Shown one piece after another: positions 1-4,360 of a DNA stretch of 8,348 nucleotides. Within the stretch, counting starts at the first letter, position 1; each line of letters begins with the position of its first letter. A model generated the notes under the pieces. It had not been told where the DNA came from. It did not search any database and saw only the letters and a list, made by a program, of their open reading frames with translations. Origin of the DNA: Pseudomonadota bacterium (lineage in GTDB: Bacteria > Pseudomonadota > Alphaproteobacteria > Acetobacterales > Acetobacteraceae). The position numbers and the translations under genes were made by a program. Location of the stretch: positions 1 through 8,348 of the forward strand of contig JAKAZX010000162.1 of assembly GCA_021826485.1 (NCBI GenBank), read 5' to 3'.

Positions 1-182
1 GCAACCCGTTCCCGCTGGTCGCCGACATCGCCGCCATGCTGGAGGGGTACCGCATCTGCGGCGAACTCGCCGACGGCCCCGACCACATCATCCCGGGCCA
101 CGACCCGCTGGTGCTGCAGCGCTTCCCGCCGGTCGCCGGCGCCGCCGACGCGGTGCGGCTGGACCTGCCGCCGCTGGCCTGA
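1..182 (+). CDS. MBL-fold metallo-hydrolase, C-terminal fragment (AHL lactonase-like)
   Basis: Only the last 59 codons are present; the reading frame starts at base 3 and ends at a TGA at 180-182. The visible protein starts NPFPLVADIAAMLEGYR and contains DHIIPGHDPLVLQRFP. A GHD motif followed by a short hydrophobic stretch and a conserved Phe-Pro is typical of the C-terminus of metallo-beta-lactamase-fold enzymes of the N-acyl-homoserine lactonase group, where the histidine is a metal ligand. The N-terminal HxHxDH signature lies outside the window, so the substrate cannot be fixed: quorum-signal lactone hydrolysis is possible, but many relatives act on other esters or lactones. It reads in the same direction as rpsF but is separated from it by 158 bases, and is probably a separate transcription unit. 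I see no convincing T-tailed terminator after it. Confidence 0.65.
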   Translation, partial: NPFPLVADIAAMLEGYRICGELADGPDHIIPGHDPLVLQRFPPVAGAADAVRLDLPPLA

Positions 183-340
183 CCCCCCTGCCCTGCGCCG
201 GCTTGCCCCGGGCGCGGTTCCGTGCTTAACCCCGCGCCTTCCCTGCCGGGGCGTCGGCCGCTCCCGGCTATGCTCGCGCGCCATCGGGGCGCGGCGGTCC
301 GACCGGACCCGGGGGCAGAGACAAGCCAGAGGGAGAGCAC

Positions 341-835
341 ATGCCGCTCTATGAATGCGTGCTGATCGCACGCAATGACGTGACGCAGCAGCAGGTGGAG
401 GGGTTCGCCGACGCGATCGCGGCGCAACTCGACACCGATAACGGCGTCGAGGCCGGCAGTTCGGTCAAGAAGCGGGAATACTGGGGGCTGCGCAGCCTCG
501 CCTACCGCATCAAGAAGAACCGCAAGGGCCATTACATGCTGCTGGGGCTGGACACCCAACCCGCGCCGCTGGCCGAGATGGAGCGGCAGTTGCGGCTGAA
601 CGAGGACGTGCTGCGGTTCCTGACGATCCGCGTGGAGGCGATCGACGAGGGGCAGAGCGCCATCCTGTCGCGCAAATCCGATGACCGGGAGCGCGGGTTC
701 CGCGGTCCCAAGCCGGCCGGACGGTTCGATTCCGGGCGCAAGCGCGGCTACGACGACCGCGAGGAGTTCCGCGCCCGCGACGAAAGCGAGCGCGATTCCA
801 ACTTCCGTGGCCGCGACCTGGGATCGGAGGAGTAA
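341..835 (+). CDS. rpsF: Small ribosomal subunit protein bS6
   Basis: bS6 binds 16S rRNA with bS18 in the platform of the 30S subunit. The 164-aa product opens with MPLYECVLIARNDVTQQQV, the usual bS6 beginning, and the core ferredoxin-like fold runs to about residue 105 (KKREYWGLRSLAYRIKKNRKG and LRFLTIRVEAID are recognisable). The last ~55 residues are an extension rich in Arg, Asp, Glu and Gly with RGFRG and FRGRD stretches. Escherichia coli bS6 is about 131-135 aa with its own short acidic tail, so this one is long. The start is supported by a purine-rich Shine-Dalgarno AGAGGGAGAG at 328-337, three bases before the ATG. It is the first gene of the rpsF-rpsR-rplI operon, with rpsR six bases downstream. 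A TATGCT hexamer at 269-274 could be a -10 box, but no good -35 goes with it. Confidence 0.97.
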   Translation: MPLYECVLIARNDVTQQQVEGFADAIAAQLDTDNGVEAGSSVKKREYWGLRSLAYRIKKNRKGHYMLLGLDTQPAPLAEMERQLRLNEDVLRFLTIRVEAIDEGQSAILSRKSDDRERGFRGPKPAGRFDSGRKRGYDDREEFRARDESERDSNFRGRDLGSEE

Positions 836-841
836 GCCGCC

Positions 842-1117
842 ATGTCCGACAGCACCGACATCAATCCCGCCACCCGGCGCGCCGCCGTCGGCGCACGGCG
901 GCCGTTCTATCGCCGCCGCAAGTCCTGCCCGTTCTCCGGCCCGCATGCGCCGAAGATCGACTACAAGGACGTGCGGCTGCTGTCGCGCTTCCTGTCCGAG
1001 CGCGGCAAGATCGTGCCGAGCCGCATCACCGCGGTATCCGCCAAGAAGCAGCGCGAACTGGCGCAGGCGATCAAGCGCGCCCGCTACCTCGCCCTGCTGC
1101 CCTACATCCTGACCTGA
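842..1117 (+). CDS. rpsR: Small ribosomal subunit protein bS18
   Basis: bS18 pairs with bS6 on the 30S platform. The product is 91 aa. The N-terminal ~20 residues form a basic, probably disordered arm. The conserved core follows: RRKSCPFSG, then IDYKDVRLLSRFLSERGKIVPSRITAV, then KKQRELAQAIKRARYLALLPY, which matches the family end to end. The single Cys in KSCPFSG is at the position usual for bacterial bS18. A strong GGAGGAG at 826-832 overlaps the rpsF stop region and sits nine bases before the ATG, so translation is probably coupled to rpsF. Length is slightly above the usual 75-90 aa because of the N-terminal arm. The stop is TGA at 1115-1117, and rplI starts 16 bases later. Confidence 0.97.
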   Translation: MSDSTDINPATRRAAVGARRPFYRRRKSCPFSGPHAPKIDYKDVRLLSRFLSERGKIVPSRITAVSAKKQRELAQAIKRARYLALLPYILT

Positions 1118-1133
1118 CCGGGAGCGCCGCGAC

Positions 1134-1700
1134 ATGGCCGCCGTCGAAGTGATCCTGCTGCAGCGCGTGGAAAAACTCGGCCAGATGGGCGAGGTGGTGC
1201 GCGTCAAGCCGGGCTATGCCCGCAACTATCTGCTCCCCGGCAAGCGCGCGATCCGCGCCACCAAGGAGAATCTGGCCCGGTTCGAGCAGCAGCGCTCGCA
1301 ACTGGAAGCGCAGAACCTCAAGCGCCGCGAGGAGGCCGAGCGGGTCGCCGAGCGGGTCCATGGGCTGTCCGTGGTCATCATCCGCCAGGCGGGCGAATCC
1401 GGCAGCCTCTACGGCTCCGTCTCCGGCCGCGACATCGCCGAGGCGGCGACCGCGGCGGGGCTGTCGATCGGCCGCGCCCAGGTGCTGCTCGACCATCCGA
1501 TCAAGACGCTGGGCGTCCGCCACGTGCGCGTGGCCCTGCACCCGGAAGTGATGATCGGCGTCGCCGTCAACGTCGCCCGCAGCCCCGAGGAGGCCGAGAA
1601 GCAGGCCCGCGGGGAGGCGATCGTGGCGCAGGAGGACGAGGAGCCCGAACTGACCGGAGAGGCGCTGTTCGAAGGCGACGCCCCGCTGCCGACCGCGTAG
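1134..1700 (+). CDS. rplI: Large ribosomal subunit protein bL9
   Basis: bL9 binds 23S rRNA near the base of the L1 stalk and reaches out along the 50S surface. The 188-aa product shows the N-terminal domain (VEVILLQRVEKLGQMGEVV, then the signature GYARNYLLPGKRAIRAT at about residues 28-44), the long linking helix (residues ~45-80, Glu/Arg/Gln-rich) and the C-terminal domain (SGSLYGSVSGRDIAEA, then HPIKTLGVRHVRVALHPEV). After about residue 150 comes an acidic tail of ~35 residues; E. coli bL9 is 149 aa and lacks it. The start is supported by GGGAG at 1120-1124, nine bases before the ATG. It is the last gene of the ribosomal operon. A 5-bp GC stem at 1706-1720 with only two following T residues is at best a weak terminator, and it abuts the -35 box of the next unit. 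Confidence 0.97.
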   Translation: MAAVEVILLQRVEKLGQMGEVVRVKPGYARNYLLPGKRAIRATKENLARFEQQRSQLEAQNLKRREEAERVAERVHGLSVVIIRQAGESGSLYGSVSGRDIAEAATAAGLSIGRAQVLLDHPIKTLGVRHVRVALHPEVMIGVAVNVARSPEEAEKQARGEAIVAQEDEEPELTGEALFEGDAPLPTA

Positions 1701-1719
1701 CGCCGGGGGCGGCCAGCCC

Positions 1720-1748
1720 CTTGACGTTGCAGTAAAGCGTTCCCAGTT
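1720..1748 (+). promoter_or_regulatory. Candidate sigma-32 (RpoH) heat-shock promoter of hsp20
   Basis: CTTGACG at 1720-1726 and CCCAGTT at 1742-1748 resemble the RpoH -35 (CTTGAA) and -10 (CCCCATnT) elements with suitable spacing. The start point predicted about seven bases later falls near 1755, exactly where the first hairpin of the hsp20 leader begins. A sigma-70 reading (TTGACG, 17 bp, CAGTTC) has a poor -10. The call rests on motif match and context only. Confidence 0.5.
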
Positions 1749-1754
1749 CAGGGT

Positions 1755-1850
1755 CATCCGAGGCGCCATCACGGGCCTCGGATGCTTCCCCTGGGCCGGC
1801 CCGTTCGGGCGGCCCGACTGGTTAACCTTGCTCCTTGCAGGAGGTTGATG
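1755..1850 (+). promoter_or_regulatory. ROSE-like RNA thermometer in the hsp20 5' leader
   Basis: Three hairpins can be drawn in the leader. Hairpin I is a perfect 10-bp stem, 1755-1764 with 1775-1784, around a 10-nt loop. Hairpin II is a 9-bp GC stem at 1793-1815 with one bulged G (1798) and a 4-nt loop. Hairpin III pairs CTCCT (1831-1835) with AGGAG (1839-1843), burying the AGGAGG Shine-Dalgarno at 1839-1844, which lies six bases before the ATG. Directly 5' of the anti-SD is TTGCT (1828-1832); continuing the helix places G1830 opposite G1844 and U-U pairs beyond. This UUGCU motif with a G opposite the SD is the hallmark of ROSE elements, which in rhizobia repress small heat-shock genes at low temperature. 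An alternative register pairs AACC (1824-1827) with GGTT (1843-1846) and also hides the SD. Temperature response is inferred. Confidence 0.75.
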
Positions 1851-2312
1851 ATGAACGCTTTCGATTTCGCGCCGCTGTTCCGTACCGCCATCGGCTTCGA
1901 CCGTCTGGCCCACCTGGTGGATGCCGCCGCGGCCAGCGACGCCAGCTATCCCCCCTACAACATCGAGAAGACGGGTGAGGACAGCTATCGCCTGACCATG
2001 GCGGTGGCCGGCTTCGGCCCGGATGACATCGAGATCACCGCGAAGGACAACACCCTGCTGGTCAGCGGGCGCGTCAACGGTGAGGCCCCGAAGGCCGAAC
2101 TGCTGTACCGCGGCATCGCCGGCCGGGCGTTCGAGCGCCGGTTCGTGCTCGCCGACCATATCGTCGTCGAGGGCGCGGACCTGCGGAACGGCCTGCTGCA
2201 TGTCGGCCTGAAACGCGTGGTGCCGGAGGCGCTGAAGCCCCGCCGCATCGCGATCGCCGGCCAGGCGCCGACGCTGGCCAACGACAGCGCCGCTGCCGTC
2301 AAGGCGGCCTGA
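1851..2312 (+). CDS. Small heat-shock protein, Hsp20/alpha-crystallin family (IbpA-like)
   Basis: Small heat-shock proteins form oligomers in the cytosol that hold unfolding proteins for later refolding by DnaK/ClpB. The 153-aa product starts MNAFDFAPLFRTAIGFDRL, the opening typical of bacterial class A (IbpA-type) proteins. The alpha-crystallin domain spans about residues 35-130 (YPPYNIEKTGEDSYRLTMAV, GFGPDDIEIT, LLVSGRV, AFERRFVLADHI, LRNGLLHVGLKRVVPE). It is followed by an I-x-I motif in RRIAIAG, which docks neighbouring dimers. I place the start at 1851 because AGGAGG at 1839-1844 is six bases upstream. The ATG at 1848 would be only three bases from it, and an in-frame ATG at 1782 lies inside the first leader hairpin. 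The gene has its own heat-shock-type promoter, thermometer leader and terminator, so it stands alone after rplI. Confidence 0.95.
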   Translation: MNAFDFAPLFRTAIGFDRLAHLVDAAAASDASYPPYNIEKTGEDSYRLTMAVAGFGPDDIEITAKDNTLLVSGRVNGEAPKAELLYRGIAGRAFERRFVLADHIVVEGADLRNGLLHVGLKRVVPEALKPRRIAIAGQAPTLANDSAAAVKAA

Positions 2313-2329
2313 GCGCCGAGTGCGTCGAA

Positions 2330-2356
2330 GGGGGCCGCGAGGCCCCCTTTTCTTTT
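2330..2356 (+). terminator. Rho-independent terminator of hsp20
   Basis: GGGGGCC (2330-2336), a GCGA tetraloop and GGCCCCC (2341-2347) form a perfect 7-bp GC stem, followed by TTTTCTTTT (2348-2356). Two preceding A residues can pair with the first two T residues. The U-tract is only on the + strand, so it ends hsp20 transcripts; the convergent DUF1192 gene stops four bases beyond it and would meet the hairpin without a T-run. Confidence 0.93.
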
Positions 2357-2360
2357 GCCG

Positions 2361-2549
2361 TCAGCGCCGGCCGAACACCGCGTCCGCCTGGCTGCGATGG
2401 CCGCGCTTGCGGCCGATCTCCGCTTCGGCGCGCGCGATCTCGGCGCGCAGTTCGGCGATATAGGCTTCCAGTTCGGCAACCCCCAGTCCGTCCAGCTTTC
2501 GTTCCTCCAGCCGGCGGGGCTGCGGGCGGGGCAGATCGTCCTCGATCAT
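2361..2549 (-). CDS. DUF1192 family small protein
   Basis: The 62-aa product begins MIEDDLPRPQPRRLEERKL. It then carries LGVAELEAYIAELRAEIARAEAEIGRKRG (about residues 21-49 in total), a heptad-like amphipathic stretch predicted to form a coiled coil, and ends with SQADAVFGRR. An N-terminal acidic/proline segment, an ELxxxIxxLxxEIxRxE helix and a terminal ADxxF motif are the pattern of DUF1192, a small family found mainly in Alphaproteobacteria. Its molecular function is not established and I do not assign one. The start is supported by AAGGA (minus strand, 2562-2558), eight bases before the ATG. It is convergent with hsp20 and divergent from trcR. The length is normal for the family. Confidence 0.85.
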   Translation of the reverse strand: MIEDDLPRPQPRRLEERKLDGLGVAELEAYIAELRAEIARAEAEIGRKRGHRSQADAVFGRR

Positions 2550-2608
2550 CGGCGACGTCCTTGCGGCTGCTGCGTTGCTTCATCATGGCCGTGGCGGGAA
2601 TACGGCGC

Positions 2609-2637
2609 TTGACCCGGTGGCGTGCGCCGTTCATATG
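2609..2637 (+). promoter_or_regulatory. Candidate sigma-70-type promoter of trcR
   Basis: TTGACC (2609-2614), a 17-bp spacer and CATATG (2632-2637) lie in the 163-base gap between the divergent DUF1192 gene and trcR. The -35 matches well (5/6) and the -10 is mediocre (3/6). A better -10-like hexamer, TATCAT at 2650-2655, has no good -35 at the right distance. This is a prediction only. Nothing else is evident in this gap. Confidence 0.4.
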
Positions 2638-2712
2638 CGCCGCGCTGCGTATCATACCGGCTCGCTTCCCCAGGTCGCGCGCCGCCTGCGCGAGCCGTGA
2701 AGGATGATCGCC

Positions 2713-3294
2713 ATGACCATGCCGCTGATGCCGAAGGCCACCGCTGTGTGGCTGATCGAGAAGACCGCGCTCACCTTCACCCAGATCGCCGATTTCTGCG
2801 GCATGCACCCGCTGGAGGTGCAGGCGATCGCCGACGGGGAAGTGGCGCAGGGCATCGTCGGCTACGATCCGGTCGCCAACGGCCAGCTCTCGCCGGGTGA
2901 AATCCGCCGGTGCGAGGCCGACCCGGCGGCGCGCCTGAAATTGCAGCCGTCCACCCTGCCGGCGCCGAAGCGCATCCGCGGCGCGCGCTACACCCCGGTT
3001 GCCAAGCGCAACGATCGTCCGGACGGCATCGCGTTCCTGCTGCGCAACTACCCGCAACTGACCGAGGCGCAGGTCGCCAAGCTGATGGGGACCACCAAGG
3101 AAACCATCCAGAAGGTGCGCGACCGGACGCACTGGAACTCGGCCAATATCAAGCCGCGGGACCCGGTGATCCTGGGCCTGTGCAGCCAGACCGATCTGAA
3201 TGCGATGATTCAGCAGGCCAACGAACGCCTGCTGCGGGAAGGCCAGACCGTCCCGCCAGCCCCTCCGCCGCCGGACGCCGACGAGGCCGCCTGA
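2713..3294 (+). CDS. trcR: Cell-cycle transcriptional regulator TrcR (DUF1013)
   Basis: TrcR is a conserved alphaproteobacterial protein; in Caulobacter it has been reported to associate with RNA polymerase and to affect cell-cycle gene expression. From this start the product is 193 aa: MTMPLMPKATAVWLIEKT, then LTFTQIADFCGMHPLEVQAI (a helix-turn-helix-like segment at about residues 20-40), then VGYDPVANGQLSPGEIRRCE. A second helical segment follows (LTEAQVAKLMGTTKETIQKV, about residues 115-135), then RDRTHWNSANIKPRDPV, GLCSQTDLN and a proline-rich acidic tail. These blocks match DUF1013. I choose 2713 because AAGGA at 2700-2704 is eight bases before it; the in-frame ATG at 2704 overlaps that site, although it would add only three residues. 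A 6-bp hairpin (3285-3300) spans the stop codon without a T-run. It is convergent with the small DUF465 gene downstream. Confidence 0.9.
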   Translation: MTMPLMPKATAVWLIEKTALTFTQIADFCGMHPLEVQAIADGEVAQGIVGYDPVANGQLSPGEIRRCEADPAARLKLQPSTLPAPKRIRGARYTPVAKRNDRPDGIAFLLRNYPQLTEAQVAKLMGTTKETIQKVRDRTHWNSANIKPRDPVILGLCSQTDLNAMIQQANERLLREGQTVPPAPPPPDADEAA

Positions 3295-3351
3295 GCGGCC
3301 CCGCCTTGCGGTACGGCACGTCTGGGATCGAATGGTCGGACGCCGGCCGGA

Positions 3352-3531
3352 TCAGACGTGCATCTCGGCCGTGCGCAGTCGTTCCATCTCCTCTTTCAGT
3401 CGCAGCTTCTCCAGCTTCAGTCGCAGCATCACGTCGGCATCCGGACGCGGGCGCTGGTCTTCGTCGGACAACCGGCTTTCCAGCTCCGCGTGGCGGGATT
3501 TCAGGCTCTCGATGCGGGACTGCAGGGTCAT
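3352..3531 (-). CDS. DUF465 (YdcH) family small protein, copy 1
   Basis: This is a 59-aa gene. Reading the minus strand from the ATG at 3531-3529 gives MTLQSRIESLKSRHAELESR, then LSDEDQRPRPDADVMLRLKL, then EKLRLKEEMERLRTAEMHV, and a TGA. This is the DUF465/YdcH pattern: a helix with LxxRHxxLExxL, a short polar turn, then a second basic helix with LKLEKLRLKEE. Members are predicted to fold as helical hairpins or coiled coils, and their role is not well defined. The start is supported by a perfect AGGAGG on the minus strand (3541-3536), four bases before the ATG. It is convergent with trcR and divergent from a second DUF465 gene 143 bases away. The Pro-Arg-Pro at residues 28-30 marks the expected turn. 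The gene is short but convincing from its Shine-Dalgarno and family pattern. Confidence 0.85.
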   Translation of the reverse strand: MTLQSRIESLKSRHAELESRLSDEDQRPRPDADVMLRLKLEKLRLKEEMERLRTAEMHV

Positions 3532-3633
3532 GAGGCCTCCTGATCTGCTGGACGCGAACGCCCGGGCCGGCGTGTCCCGACCCGGCGCGGGAAGCGTAAT
3601 CCCGATGCCGGGGGGATTGCCACTGCTATCCGT

Positions 3634-3651
3634 GGCGGCTGCGCAGCCGCC
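3634..3651. repeat. 18-bp perfect palindrome between divergent DUF465 genes
   Basis: GGCGGCTGCGCAGCCGCC is its own reverse complement. It lies 23 bases before the ATG of the + strand DUF465 gene and just upstream of its TATGAT box, overlapping the place a -35 element would occupy. It could be an operator for a dimeric regulator, a cruciform or hairpin, or a chance product of GC-rich composition; the sequence alone does not decide. Confidence 0.6.
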
Positions 3652-3662
3652 GGCATTCGTGC

Positions 3663-3668
3663 TATGAT
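3663..3668 (+). promoter_or_regulatory. Candidate -10 box for the DUF465-purE-purK operon
   Basis: TATGAT matches TATAAT at 5 of 6 positions and is preceded by GC. A start point seven bases downstream would be the A of the ATG at 3675, giving a leaderless or nearly leaderless transcript. No good -35 is visible, and there is no Shine-Dalgarno between this box and the ATG. Confidence 0.4.
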
Positions 3669-3674
3669 GCGGAT

Positions 3675-3878
3675 ATGTTGAGCGATCGTGACTCGCTGCT
3701 GCGCAAGCTGCACGAACTGCGCAGCGAGCACCGCGACCTGGACACGGTGATTTCCCGCCTGGCCGATCAGGGGGCGCTCGACCAGTTGCAACTGGTCCGG
3801 CTGAAGAAGCGCAAGCTGCTGCTCAAGGACGAGATCGCCTGGCTGGAATCGCGGCTGATCCCGGATTCGATCGCGTGA
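3675..3878 (+). CDS. DUF465 (YdcH) family small protein, copy 2
   Basis: The 67-aa product starts MLSDRDSLLRKLHELRSEHR. It continues DLDTVISRLADQGALDQLQL, then VRLKKRKLLLKDEIAWLESR, and ends LIPDSIA. The first helix with LxxLRxEHRDLDxxI, a short loop and the basic second helix RLKKRKLLLKDEIAxLE are diagnostic of DUF465. A gene of this type directly upstream of purE is a familiar alphaproteobacterial arrangement. The function is uncertain; a coiled-coil or helical-hairpin fold is expected. No Shine-Dalgarno precedes the ATG, and the TATGAT box is so close that translation may start on a leaderless message. Its TGA overlaps the GTG of purE (GTGA at 3875-3878), so the three downstream genes are probably co-transcribed and coupled. 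It is only distantly similar to copy 1. Confidence 0.88.
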   Translation: MLSDRDSLLRKLHELRSEHRDLDTVISRLADQGALDQLQLVRLKKRKLLLKDEIAWLESRLIPDSIA

Positions 3879-4360
3879 CCGGCGCGCCGCCGCGCGTCGG
3901 CGTCATCATGGGCAGCCGCTCCGACTGGGAGACGCTGCGCCATGCCGCGGAGACGCTGGCGGCGCTGGACGTACCGCACGAGGTCCGCGTGGTCTCCGCC
4001 CACCGCACGCCGGACCGGCTGGCCGACTATGCCAAAGGGGCGCGCGGGCGCGGCATCGCCGTCATCATCGCCGGCGCCGGCGGGGCCGCCCATCTGCCCG
4101 GCATGTGCGCCGCCTGGACCAGCCTGCCGGTGCTCGGCGTACCGGTGGAAAGCGCGGCCCTCAAGGGTATGGATTCATTGCTTTCCATCGTGCAGATGCC
4201 GGCAGGCATCCCGGTCGGCACGTTGGCCATCGGCCGCGCCGGGGCGGTCAATGCGGCGCTGCTGGCCGCCGCCATCCTGGCCGGCGGCGACCCGGCGCTG
4301 GCGGCGCGGCTGGAGGCGTGGCGGGCCGCCCAGACCGAAGCGGTGCCGGACGCGCCATGA
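3875..4360 (+). CDS. purE: 5-(carboxyamino)imidazole ribonucleotide mutase (PurE class I)
   Basis: PurE converts N5-CAIR, made by PurK, to CAIR in de novo purine synthesis in the cytosol. The 161-aa protein shows all expected class I motifs: VGVIMGSRSDW (residues ~8-18, phosphate/substrate loop), SAHRTPDRL (~41-49, with the catalytic His at ~43), AGAGGAAHLPGM (~66-77), PVLGVPVES and SIVQMPAGIPVGT (~104-116). The length is usual (E. coli about 169 aa). The start is GTG at 3875, overlapping the TGA of the upstream DUF465 gene by four bases. No strong Shine-Dalgarno is visible, so coupling is likely. An internal ATG start would remove the first phosphate-loop strand. Its own TGA overlaps the ATG of purK. 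The adjacent purK supports the class I (PurK-dependent) route rather than direct AIR carboxylation. Confidence 0.97.
   Translation: MTGAPPRVGVIMGSRSDWETLRHAAETLAALDVPHEVRVVSAHRTPDRLADYAKGARGRGIAVIIAGAGGAAHLPGMCAAWTSLPVLGVPVESAALKGMDSLLSIVQMPAGIPVGTLAIGRAGAVNAALLAAAILAGGDPALAARLEAWRAAQTEAVPDAP

Noticed and set aside
1071..2201. A 376-codon open frame on the - strand across rplI and hsp20
   Set aside because: It covers two well-supported genes and the thermometer leader on the other strand, and no domain is recognisable.
3285..3300. Hairpin GGCCGC-CTGA-GCGGCC over the trcR stop codon as a terminator
   Set aside because: The stem is perfect, but no T-tract follows. GC-rich coding ends often form such stems, so it is mentioned only in the gene entry.
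4105..4356. N-terminal extension of purK into purE
   Set aside because: The extra residues are Arg/Gly-rich and unlike PurK; the ATGA overlap at 4357 gives a normal PurK N-terminus.
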